NCBI GenBank assembly: GCA_030374805.1
Contig: JARGSG010000197.1
Coordinates: 372,001-436,000, forward strand
Length of the DNA: 64,000 nt
DNA from: Gracilaria gracilis
Lineage: Eukaryota; Rhodophyta; Florideophyceae; Gracilariales; Gracilariaceae
Direction of reading: 5' to 3'
Shown piece after piece: positions 35,602-45,688 of this stretch. Positions within the stretch are counted from its first letter, which is position 1; every line of letters starts with the position of its first letter. The translations under genes and the position numbers were made by a program. Under the pieces are notes generated by a model that was given only the letters and a program-made list of their open reading frames with translations, was not told the origin of the DNA and did no database searches.

Positions 35602-36432
35602 ATGATCTCCCATTCATCTTCCCTCCGTTCTACAATCATCCCAGCTGTTGTCGTAGGGAGAGGCCGTATTGGCACCATTCTTAACAACAATGATTCCCCT
35701 CAGGACACCTTTCTCTCCATCGAAGACTTCATTTTTGCAGAGTGCCTTCCCCAAGGTCCAATCTTCTTCTGTGGCAAGAACGATCTTCTCGAAAAAGTAA
35801 TTCTATCTTGTCCAGCACAACGAGCAGAAGACTTAGTCTTCATCCAGAATGGTCACATTCTTCCCATCCTTTCCAAACACGGAATTGAGCCCTGCACACA
35901 AGCCGCTATTTACATCGCCGTTCCCACTGGTGGCGCCTCCCCACAGGATGGTGTCACGCCTCTCTCTCCCAATGGTCTAACCACAGCCACCGGAAAGTGG
36001 GCTCTGGCAATAGCTGAACGCCTCTGGACCGCAGGTCTCACTTGCAGTATCGTCGACGAAAACATCTTTTCCAAGTCTTACTACCAAAAACTCGTTTGGA
36101 TCTCTTTCTTCAATCTCGTCGGTTCTTCATTTGGATTCGTTACCATGTATGAAGTGGCTACCAAGTACAAAACTATTGTCTCAACTATAATGAAGGAGCT
36201 TCTAGGCATAGTCACCTTCAACACAGGTCTCTCCTTCAATATCCCTTCTACAGAGGAATCACTTTTGGAATATGGCAGCACCCTTACTTCCTTCCCAGCT
36301 TCTTTCTCGGAGTATGAATCTAGAAATGCTTACTTCTATCTCACCTGCTCAGATGAAAAACTAGCCGAAAGGCAGGACCCTGCCCCCTTCCACACCAACT
36401 ATATCAACGTTCTTGGACATCAAATTCTCTAG
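35602..36432 (+). CDS. Ketopantoate-reductase-like NAD(P)-binding protein (gene B, KDZ-B), intact
   Basis: 276 codons, uninterrupted. The N-terminal Rossmann fold has GRGRIG in AVVVGRGRIGTIL. The middle has a conserved LVFIQNGHILPIL stretch, a TQAAIYIAVP strand and GLTTATGKWALAIAERLW. The C-terminal helical domain (YYQKLVWISFFNLVGSS) resembles ApbA_C/6PGDH-like C-terminal domains. Plant and algal genomes encode such uncharacterised ApbA-like proteins, so this looks like a captured host gene. It is the only fully open long cargo gene in KDZ-B apart from the SET gene, and it is also carried, broken, by KDZ-A'. Whether the enzyme still reduces ketopantoate or another keto acid cannot be read from the sequence. 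Confidence 0.6.
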   Translation: MISHSSSLRSTIIPAVVVGRGRIGTILNNNDSPQDTFLSIEDFIFAECLPQGPIFFCGKNDLLEKVILSCPAQRAEDLVFIQNGHILPILSKHGIEPCTQAAIYIAVPTGGASPQDGVTPLSPNGLTTATGKWALAIAERLWTAGLTCSIVDENIFSKSYYQKLVWISFFNLVGSSFGFVTMYEVATKYKTIVSTIMKELLGIVTFNTGLSFNIPSTEESLLEYGSTLTSFPASFSEYESRNAYFYLTCSDEKLAERQDPAPFHTNYINVLGHQIL

Positions 36433-36587
36433 TAATTAGAACAAATTGTAAACCTCGTACTCGTTGCAACTACACACACAACCCGTTTTTGTTCTCCATT
36501 TTTTTAAGTTGCCGCTTAAACAAATCACCTGTTCAATTTTTATGTCAAGTCTCCATCACAAACAAGCACAACAGTATAAGTGCTACA

Positions 36588-39500
36588 TTATACCTGCTCA
36601 TCGTCGTCATCCATTATGATCTGTCTTTTCTCGTAATCCCCATCTGTATTCTCAGCAGGGCCACCTGACATATCTTCATCTTCCTCTTCGTACTCGTTCT
36701 CTCCATCTTCTATATCTTCTATTTCACTCTCTTCCTCCAAACCTTCATCATCGTCCAGCTGGTCTTTTGGGTCTTCTCCTAGCCCAAAGTCCTCATCTAC
36801 GAACTTTGGCCGAAACGCTGGCTCCCTGTGCACCGCTTCAGAGAGCTTGTATCCTTCAGGTACAACATAGATGTGATACCTCAGGCAATTCTCTCTCACC
36901 AACGCATCCATGTACCCAGCTCCCGCATGAAACACATCCTCTCTCCCAATAAACACAGAGTAAGGCGGAACCCTGAACTTCTTCACGACCATTATACGTG
37001 ATAACCTCCACAAACTCTTGTCATCCGTCACATACATATTGTGAGACCTCTCACAAACCCATATCATAAATAAACTCCCTCCAGAGGCCATTACGAAGAA
37101 CCCCGGAATCTCTCCCTTATCATTCTCCACATTCGTCAGCCCTCGAAAATCAGTTGCAAAACCTGCCTTGGGCATCCCTCCCCCGTACACAACACACGCC
37201 TTCCGGTCTGCGGCGCAATACATCCTTTTCTTAGCCTTGCTGTTGTTACAAAGGCAAAGAGCCGATGCAACTTGGCCAAACCTCACATCTAACAACGCCC
37301 GCTTTCTCACCATCATCACAATCTTCTCATCAGATTCCATGCAATCAACAATCCCCTTTTTCGTCTTAATATATCGTCCAATTCCCTGCATCCTGTCCCC
37401 AGCATCTTTTCCTTCCCCTGCGTTGATTATGGGATTCCATTTCGTTCGCTTCTCTTCAAACTTCAAGTCCGGCTGCTCCTTGAAGTCCTTCTCAAAAAAC
37501 TGTAGCAACCCTTCTCTCACATCTTCATCCACCACCACGCCCCTCTTCTTCGCCTCCTCTGACATACCTCCGCCAGTTCCGAAGTGTTCCAAAACACAGA
37601 AACCCCTTTCTGTCAATTCCATTCTCTTCGTCGCAAAGTACTCTCGAGCAACGTCATCCCTCTCCATCGCCGCCATCCAAAGAGCTTCTCCCTCCCCTCT
37701 CGGCTTTGTCTTCAACGGAAGCTTCACCCCAAGAACTGGTTCTTTCGTGCTACCCAGCTCCTTGTGCACATTCCGGGCGGCATGCCAGTACACCGCGTGA
37801 TGGACCGCTCTCAAATCCGCCACCCCCAAACATCCCGCCCTGTGCTCCTTTCGCAAATGAATCATCTCCATCCATGGGTGCTGATGTTTCACTGCATTCT
37901 TCCCTCCCGGCCACTCACTCGGTAGCGCATTCACCAGACTCGTCCATGACCTATCCGATCCACCAGCCCACTCAGCTGCCTTATTCATCCCTTTCGGTGG
38001 TTTCTCGGGATTCCTATCTTCAAATCCACGCATCGTTCCTTCCTCCACCCCTTCCTCCTCGTCCTGAATGTACCTACTATCGTTCTCACTGCCACCACTT
38101 TCATCCTCGCTCGACGACACCACATTTATTTTCTGTTCTTTGAAGAATTTCTTCAATGCCGGCTTCGTCATATTCCTGAAAAAAGTAACAACCTCCATTG
38201 GTATATCTCCAGAAGAGGTCTTCACTGTGCCCTTCTTCATCCTCTTCGGAGCAGGTTGGAGTTCTACCTCATCCTCATCGTCAGTAAGATCAATTAACCT
38301 CCTCTTCTTCTTCTTCTTCTTGCTCCCAGCCTTGCTACCCCAATCCTCTTTCAGCCGGCCCGGAGCAATCTTTTTCCGTATGCTCCGCCTCAACCCTGAT
38401 GGCTCTGCTTCAGGGTCGTCCCCTTGCATAGAAACTTCCAACAACATGAGAGTATCTTCTGCCTCATTAGGTGCTGCGGTTGACGTACCATCACCTACAC
38501 CCACGACTTCAACCACCTCCTCCCCCACATCCTTCACCTCCTCTGACGTTTGAAGCGATACTTTGAAAACTTCTTGAAGCTTGTTACCCGCGGTCTTTAC
38601 CCTTCTAGACACCATCCCGTCCCATAAACGCCTCGCACCGCCAAGTTCCATTTTTGCTGTCCGCATACCCAGATATTCCATCACAGACACATGTTTTCCT
38701 CCTAAGTTGAATACTGTCTGCAATACTTCTTCAACACTAATATCCTTCTTCTTCGCAGTGACATTACATAGGTTGTACATACCTATGGCACATTGAAAGA
38801 AGTGCTTCCTCATGTCTTAAAAACGACCGGTTCTCGTAGAAGAAGACAACCTCAGTTCCACATGCCATTGCAAGCAACGTACGACAAACCGAAACTGCCC
38901 ATCGATGAGACCCATCAGGAGGTCACTCGAGACATGCGTCAATATCAGAGCTGGACCCTCCTCACAGACCTTCTCAAAGAACTCCAAAAGCCCCTCACAT
39001 TCCACAAAATTCAGAGCCAATGTCGCGTGACGAGTCAAGTGACGCACGCTGTAGTCTCCGATAGCCTCAATTCTCTTCAAAGCACCAGCTAACTGCTTCG
39101 AAGTAATGCTCTTCACATCCACATGTGACTCTTCTACGACGTTCTGCACAAAAGATACCGTGCTATGAATTTTGTCTGCAAACGACATTTTCAGCACATT
39201 TAAACTCATCCCGTTCAGAAGATTGCCGAGTCCTAGTACCTCGTTCATTGTGATGGCCTTCCCATCCTTTCTTCCCCACAGCACAACATCCAAAAAACGG
39301 ACTATATCCACCCACTTCCCGCCTTCCCCATGCAAGTCTCGTAGCACAAGAATTCTGTGATATCCGTCTATGAGGGTTACGGGCACAACAATTCTCCCAT
39401 CAACAAATATTTCATTCACAGCATACTACCCTAGAGAGGCCACAGCAATCGAATATGCGGACGGAAGCCACCCAAAGCTGCGACATTTCATCATCGTCGC

Positions 39501-40340
39501 CTCCTTGTGTCCCAGATTCACACTTCGAACTGTCTTCCTCGGGATTTCAATCATCTCGATAACCATCGTCAACCTGCGTTGAACATAGTCGGCGACGGAA
39601 ATATTCTTGAGAGACAGGGTGTTGTCTACCTCTTCTGATGGAACACTGTCTCCTTCATCGAACAAGTCCTCCTCCGCGTCAGCAAGCGGAGCCTAACTCG
39701 TCTGAAAGACCTCCACAATATCGTCGTCGGAGTCCTCTATGATGCTGACGCTCGCTCCCACGGGCTTCTTCATCCTTTTAATAGACTTTCCTCGAGTTTT
39801 GGAAGCTTCCTCAGCAGGTTTCTCGACCTCCAGAGCAACCAACTTCTCAGGCTGAGATGTAGAAGACTTGCCAGCCCCGGACCCCGGGGTAGGACTTTGC
39901 GGAATCTCGATTCGGTCCATCATCGACGTATCCCACGCATACAACCCAAAAGAGAACAACTCGCTCAGCGTACTTGGTGTGTCTTCATTACCTTGAAAAC
40001 GGTAAGGGTACTTCGCGCTTCCATGACTTTTAATAATCTTCGTCCTCCAGATCACAACCAAATCTTCTCCTTCTAGGGCAGTCGCGCTTAAAAGATGCCC
40101 ATGGAGCGAACGGCAAAGAGCCTTCCCTGCCCCACCGGTGGACCCCACACCTCTCACCTCCGCGGTTCCCACTTTCACCATGCTCTTTTCTTTCCCAACC
40201 GTCAGAAACAAATGCACCGCATCGCCGCCTTTCACTACCGGCGTAGCGGCGGGCGAAACCTTCTTCTTCATTGCTCGGGCTGGTGGCATACGCGGCGTAG
40301 TGCCTTTTGCCCTCCCTCTCCCTCGTGTTAGGGGCGGCAT
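36588..40340 (-). pseudogene. Gene C/D: ParB/sulfiredoxin-like domain plus 2OG-Fe(II) dioxygenase-like domain (KDZ-B)
   Basis: One frame of about 1,250 codons from MPPLTRGRGRAK at 40,340, interrupted by three in-frame stops. Around residues 250-335 the pattern matches the ParB/Srx fold: IEIPRKTVRSVNL, GWLPSAYSIAV, then VTLIDGYHRILVL, the DG(H/Y)HR signature. A helical region, acidic and Lys-rich linkers (KKKKKKRR) and RDLRAVHHAVYWHAARNVHK-type conserved blocks follow. Around residues 1,060-1,155 lies a double-stranded beta-helix pattern: xTDF, about 70 residues, VFIGREDVFHAGAGYMDAL, LRYHIYVVP. This resembles the HxD...H...R of 2OG-Fe(II) oxygenases such as TET/JBP relatives linked to KDZ elements. 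Here the first His is Ala (ATDF), so iron binding is probably lost. The C-terminus is a long acidic tail. Confidence 0.6.
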
Positions 40341-40715
40341 TTCTAACACCCCTGCTCTTGGGTTCGCTCGTCTTGAATCTCACCCCCTTTTATGATTGCG
40401 AGGCGGCGTCGCGGTTACACGCGGCTGATAGAATGGAAAAGGTTGTATACGACCGTCGAGAACGCTCTCGAGATCGGTTAGCTAGTTGTGAGTTTCACTC
40501 CCGTTCCTTTCCGTCTACTTCATCAAGGATGCGCGGCCGCTCAATATTAGTTTAAACTATACACTGTGCCTATTTAAAAATTTTATAGCGTACTCGCGGG
40601 ACGGTTAGAAATCTACATGAAGCTACTAACGCTACTAAAATCTATAGTACACTTGTACAACAATGTTTGAGCAATAAATAAATAAACAAAATTTGTGGCG
40701 CACTAATTTCACTCC

Positions 40716-40791
40716 GGGACAGCGGACGGGGGTGTTGTGGCGCTTCATCGGTGCACCGATGAAACGCCACGACACCCCGGTCCGCTGTCCC
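40716..40791. repeat. Long palindrome 1 of KDZ-B central block
   Basis: 76 bp: GGGACAGCGGACGGGGGTGT, then the centre CATCGGTGCACCGATG, then the inverted arm ACACCCCGGTCCGCTGTCCC. Arms of about 38 bp with only a few mismatches. It lies about 0.4 kb upstream of gene D. Confidence 0.85.
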
Positions 40792-40930
40792 CGGCACGTT
40801 GGCGGTACCACGTACGCCAGCACCCCAGTTTCATCACACACAGCACGTTGACAGCGGGCGAATTTCACCGCTTACGGCTCGTTGGCGGTGCCACGTGTGC
40901 CACTGCCCCGGCTTCATCACTCACGGCGCG

Positions 40931-41010
40931 TTGGGACAGCGGACCGGGGTGTCGTGGCGCCTCATCGGTGCATCGATGAAGCGCCACGACACCCCGGTTC
41001 GCTGTCCCAA
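40931..41010. repeat. Long palindrome 2 of KDZ-B central block
   Basis: 80 bp, from TTGGGACAGCGGACC to GGTTCGCTGTCCCAA around the centre CATCGGTGCATCGATG. Same family as palindromes 1, 3 and 4. Confidence 0.85.
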
Positions 41011-41257
41011 AAAATTATTTTGAGTTTTTTTGAAACGAGCGGCTGGACAAAGATGATAGTTCATTTTTTCAACATTTCATCCGAGCCACCCCAACCACAC
41101 GTGTGCTGCTGTATAAAAGCCGTCCCCACTTCCCCTCGCAACACCTTCCACGCCCTACCTTCCTGCTCACATTTTCTACCGGGATATATTCATCTTCTTC
41201 CACAACCGAAAGTATGTCTCGGTTGCGGGATTAGAACGATGTATCTCCGTAGAAGGT

Positions 41258-41625
41258 GGCACACCCTCTCGCTTTGTTGCTAGGAATAGGACATCCGTTA
41301 TATGAGATTAAGTTAGTACATCTTCTATCTTACTTGAATGTAACCGGTGTCCTATTCCTATGGTGCTTGCGGAGGTTTTCACACACCCTCTCGCTTTGTG
41401 GCTAAGAATAGGACATCTGTTATATGAGATTAAGTTAGTACATCTTCTATCTTAATTTTATGAAATGGATGTCCTATTCCTATGCTGCGTGCGGAGGTTT
41501 TCACACACCCTCTGGTTTTTTGCTAGGAATAGGGCATCCGTTAGATGCGATGAAGTTACTACATCTTCTATCTTTATTTTGTATAGTGGATGCCCTAATT
41601 CTATGGTGCTTGCGCTTTAAAGCTA
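41258..41625. repeat. Three tandem ~122-bp hairpin repeats
   Basis: Each unit carries CACACCCTCT, then TAGGAATAGGACATCCGTTA, an AT-rich centre with TTAGTACATCTTCTATCTT, and the inverted arm GTGTCCTATTCCTA (or GATGTCCTATTCCTA). Units start near 41,258, 41,380 and 41,502. Within each unit the outer arms can pair. Non-coding, between palindromes 2 and 3. Confidence 0.75.
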
Positions 41626-41933
41626 GGATTAGGACTTCCGTTAAGAATAGGGTAGCCATAGTAAGAGGTATTGCAGAGAGTGAAGGCAGGAAATCGTTTG
41701 AGTCGAGATCCATGTTCGTTTCACCCTGGGACAGCCGATCGGCACACCCGGGTCCGCTGTCCCAAAAAATATTTTTTAATTTTTTTGAAACGGGGGGCTG
41801 GACGGCAGTGCCACGTATGCCAGCCCCCCAGTTTCTTCACACACGGCGCGTTGACAGCGGGCGAATTTCACCGCTTATGGCTCGCTGGCGGTGCCACGTG
41901 TGCCACGGCCCCAGCTTCATCACTCACGATGCG

Positions 41934-42012
41934 TTGAGAAAGCTGACCGGGGTGTCGTGGCGCTTCATCGGTGCACCGATGAAGCGCCACGACACCCCCG
42001 TCTGCTGTCCCA
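41934..42012. repeat. Long palindrome 3 of KDZ-B central block
   Basis: Arms GACCGGGGTGTCGTGGCGCT and inverse around CATCGGTGCACCGATG; the outermost bases are less well paired. A short 36-bp relative (GGGACAG...CTGTCCC) lies at 41,728-41,763. Confidence 0.85.
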
Positions 42013-42054
42013 GACTGTCGTTGAAAAATATGGAAAATAAAATATTTTTTTGGT

Positions 42055-42130
42055 AGGACAGCGTACCGGGGGGTCTCGGCACTTCATCAGTGCACTGATG
42101 AAGCGCCACGCCACCCCGGTCCGCTGTCCT
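42055..42130. repeat. Long palindrome 4 of KDZ-B central block
   Basis: AGGACAGCGTACCGGGG to CCCCGGTCCGCTGTCCT around TCATCAGTGCACTGATGA. It lies about 0.37 kb upstream of the methyltransferase start. Confidence 0.85.
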
Positions 42131-42299
42131 CACGGCCGTTCCACATAACTTCGCGTATACGTTTGCAATTACCAAGTTCCGTATCTCTCGAGTGTCGTCG
42201 CTTTCCCTGACACCTCTTTACGGGTTCACGTGCATCTCAGGCATCTTGCACATCTCCCTGTCGTGTTGAAAGAACCTGGTTCGTGCTGTATCGTTGCTT

Positions 42300-42455
42300 T
42301 CTTCTCCCGCCCGCTCCCGTCTCCCGCGCACTTTCATATCTCGTAGGCAGTTTTCCCCCGCCCGCTGCCGTCTCCCGTGCGCTGTTTCCTCCCTTCCGCT
42401 GCCATCTCCCGTCCGCTGCCATCTCCCGTCTGCTCCGATCTCCCGCCCGCTCCGG
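42300..42455 (+). repeat. GC-rich minisatellite upstream of the KDZ-B methyltransferase
   Basis: Degenerate units of about 17-20 bp, consensus CCGCTGCCATCTCCCGT, ending about 50 bp before the ATG. The same repeat, diverged, precedes the KDZ-A methyltransferase. Confidence 0.65.
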
Positions 42456-42505
42456 AAATTCGAATCATAACCCGTCAATGCACCCTTTCCCCGTGCATGC
42501 ATAAA

Positions 42506-44366
42506 ATGGCTCCACATAGTTCATCGAGGTCTACGTCACCGGCACCATCAAGCTCCGATATGAAGGTTGGAAAACTGTATGGCTCCGGAGATGAGCTTGT
42601 CACAGTATGCCTCGCAATCCGCGATCATTACGCGTCGACAATGCGAGATGAAGACCAGCCAAGAAAGGTGGGACACAGCAAGTTGGTTGATTACGTTATC
42701 AAGAATCGCAACTTCCTACTGCTGGCCAAGAATTACTTCTATACTCTTGTGGGTCCAAGACATCCGAAGTTTACTGACAGTGAACTACGGGTCGTATCTC
42801 TGAAGGGGTCTCATCGTCAGCTATACCTCTCAACGAGGTTATTGGACATTTTAGACGGTGATCGGGACTGGCGTGTAAGGAACTTCTGGAATGCTTATAC
42901 CGAGGTGAACTTTAAAGGAACCCCTCTGCCCTCGTCTCAATCGCTTGAAACTGCTTCTCGTCGTACATGACTCGGATGAATGGAAGAACCATGACCTCCA
43001 CGGTAGGGAATCTCAGGAATTGAGAGAAACAATCCCATGCCCTCGTTATGAGCTGCACACCAAAGCCAACACGCTGAGCTTGGAGTTTGTTGGGTATTTA
43101 GACATTCACAAAAGGTGTGGGATATCCCTGTCTCCTCTTTTCCTCTTCTGGCCTACAACTCTTTTTTCCATGGAAACTTTCTGAATGAGCGAGAGAAAGA
43201 GAATCCTTTGGAAATGTGTGGCAACGGTTGTGGCGAAGGGGGGGACCACCCGTCCCACTCGCTTAGGAGGTATAGTCATTGACTTGAAAAACTCGGTCAA
43301 AGTGACATTGTTCGGTACAATTGAAGATGATGTAGAGGAGGTGGAGGAACTTGGGAAACCAACGGAGCCGAAGGAGGGGAGAGGCGAAGAAAGAGATGGT
43401 GATACGAACATAGTGGCCGACATTGGGAAAGGAAGTACTAGTGACGAAGCGTCCGGGGTAGGCGTAATACCTCCACCATCCATTGCGTCTTTGGATGATA
43501 AAATGGCTTTCGGAAGTTGTGAGGAGGAGATGGAGAAGTACTTTCGTTTGTACAATTGCGGGTTTGAGGATATGGTAGAGATGGACGAGACGTTGCGCAG
43601 AGATGGTGTGTCTCCGTTAGGAAAGGTTCAACTGGTTCTTATGTACCCTCCGTACAACATCCTAGGGAACAAGAACCTAAACAACAGCTGGTACGATGTA
43701 ATGAGCCCTCAGGACATGAAGAAGGGTGCAAAGCTTCTATCAAGACTGCTACGTCCTGGGGGCCATTTCGTGATCTTTAGTGCTTTCGAGCAGGCCTAGC
43801 AATGGAGAGATGTACTTTCTGCCAGTGGGGCAAAAGAAGAAAACGGAGTACCAAGGCGTTCATTTGTTGTGGACCAGGTCTCAATGCACTTTGTACGGTC
43901 GCAAGGCAACCCGATGCGTAACCCTGGACGTAGGTCGTGCTCCCTTTTCCCTGCAATGGAGTATGCTGTACATGGAGTTCGAAATGGTCTCAGCTACGCG
44001 CAGCAGCATGTGATGGTGAACTATGAGAACTTCAATTTCGTGCAGTCGAGGTACCCGGGGTACCACAGTGTCATTGACCAGGTACCCCCCATGTCTAATG
44101 GGGAGACTCTTCAGTGGAAGAGAAAGAAGGAAGGTGGGGGCTACGTTTTACAAAAGGTGAGGTCCGAACAGAAACCTAGGGCATTGTTGAAGGAGCTAAT
44201 CAGTGGGTTTTCCCAGGCTGGGGATATTGTGGTCGATTTGTTTGCGGGGACGTTTTCGACAGCAATGGCATGCATGCAGTTACAACAGCATCGCAGGGTC
44301 ATCGGGTGTGAGCCGGACCCTGACTGCTTTTCTCATGCTAGGCACGCCGCAATTATTCAATTCTAA
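42506..44366 (+). pseudogene. Beta-class DNA N6-adenine methyltransferase-like gene (KDZ-B)
   Basis: Bacterial-type amino-methyltransferase. Motif IV (here YPPYN where KDZ-A has DPPYN, at about 43,643) comes before the AdoMet-binding motif I (VVDLFAGTFSTAMAC, about 44,230), the beta-class order. RPGGHFVIF follows motif IV. The Asp-to-Tyr change should abolish catalysis. The N-terminal region (from MAPHSSSRSTSPAPSSSDMK) matches KDZ-A up to about 42,925. Then about 400 bp (42,925-43,325) is inverted relative to KDZ-A and adjoining sequence is lost; one more stop lies near 43,797. The gene ends with TAA immediately before the ATG of the SET gene, in the same frame. It is divergent from gene C/D across the palindrome block. 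Confidence 0.75.
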
Positions 44367-45245
44367 ATGTGCGTGCCGGAAAATGATACGGATATCCAGG
44401 TAACGCAGAAAGTTCGGAATGCTATGATTAGGGTGTTGAACTTATTTCCGAAGTGGAATGTCCGCCCATCGAGATCGTGGAAGGCTCCATCCGGCTACCC
44501 CCAGTATCAAAAGTTTCCTGCGTATATTGTGGACTTTCTTGCGTCAATGTGGCGGGATGAGAGCTTGGTCACGACTGGCAGGCGTAAGGCCTTTCACGAA
44601 TGGCCGAAAACTTTGCAAGGAAAGATGGGGCTTTTGGATTGGAATGCAATGTTGGCACTGGAAGCGACGATGTGCGGTTGTCGTATCGGTAAGTCGACGA
44701 TACGCCACCCTGGCGCAGGAGTGGGAGTGTTCACTACACGCCGATTCATGGAAAATGAAGAGATATGTTACTTCTATGGAACACTGGTGTACCATGACCT
44801 AACGAAGAGAAAAGAGGCACACAAGAAATATGGTGAAGGTTTATTGGGAGCCACTTCCGAACGCTTTCGGAAGTATGCGATGGAGTTTAACGTCCGCGGC
44901 GATATATTCCATAACCTCCCAGAAAGAAGACAAGGAGTAAGTTTAATACCTGTATGGATTGTCCCTGCTCCTTTTTCATTGGGTGGAACGATTAACGATC
45001 CCAAATATATGGAAGGCGATAAGGACATTGATGCAGTTGCGGATGGTATGACGAAACGAAGGACTGCAAATGTGCGGGTCATTCGAACTCCAAATACAGG
45101 ACGCACCCCGCATCAACTACGAGAATACCAAATGCTTGCGGTGCGAGCACTTCGGAAACTGGAAGTGGGAGAGGAGTTGTTCGCGGATTATGGAGTAGAA
45201 TATAGCTGGGGTACATCGGCAAATCCTATTAAATTAATCGATTAG
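44367..45245 (+). CDS. SET-domain protein (KDZ-B), probably once fused to the methyltransferase
   Basis: 292 codons, intact. SET signature: HPGAGVGVFTTRRFMENEEI, then FYGTLVY, and at the C-terminus LEVGEELFADYGVEYSWGT, the GEEL..DYG motif. The NHSCxPN motif of canonical SET enzymes is weakly represented; the region KRRTANVRVIRTPNTG occupies its place. SET domains transfer methyl groups to lysine in histones or other proteins. The ATG directly abuts the upstream TAA (TAAATG), with the same frame on both sides. In KDZ-A the stop sits at a different codon, so each stop corresponds to a sense codon in the other copy, pointing to an ancestral methyltransferase-SET fusion. Whether it is expressed alone is unknown. 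Confidence 0.75.
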   Translation: MCVPENDTDIQVTQKVRNAMIRVLNLFPKWNVRPSRSWKAPSGYPQYQKFPAYIVDFLASMWRDESLVTTGRRKAFHEWPKTLQGKMGLLDWNAMLALEATMCGCRIGKSTIRHPGAGVGVFTTRRFMENEEICYFYGTLVYHDLTKRKEAHKKYGEGLLGATSERFRKYAMEFNVRGDIFHNLPERRQGVSLIPVWIVPAPFSLGGTINDPKYMEGDKDIDAVADGMTKRRTANVRVIRTPNTGRTPHQLREYQMLAVRALRKLEVGEELFADYGVEYSWGTSANPIKLID

Positions 45246-45688
45246 AACTTGTAGTAAATTAGCTACATGTAAAACAACACCCTAAACCTCAATAATGAAG
45301 TGACACTTATTGCATTCCAACTTCGCCGTTGAGCACGAATTAGAAACAAAACACTTTAGCTCAAGTGCAAGATGGAAGTACGTAGATACATGAAAGGTAG
45401 TGAAGGGCATTGAATATGATGCGTAACCTTGTACGTTTTTTAACATTATGAGAACTATTCAGAAGTGGAGATTTCGCTGTAATTTTATCATTTCGGAATC
45501 GGGAAATAAAAAACCGCACTCGGTGATTTCCACCACGCTCCCCTCGATTGAGGGTGTGCATTCGATCGGTGGCGAGTGCCAAACACGTCGAGAGCAGAGC
45601 AGTTCCGATTCCAGTGACCTTCGATCACGGTCAGCGGCTAAGAAGTCGTGAGCCCAGCGTCAACCGCAAGGAACCGTTCGGATTGTAT

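Noticed and set aside
40716-42130. CRISPR array
   Set aside because: Units are palindromes of varying spacing without regular spacers, and the context is a eukaryotic transposon.
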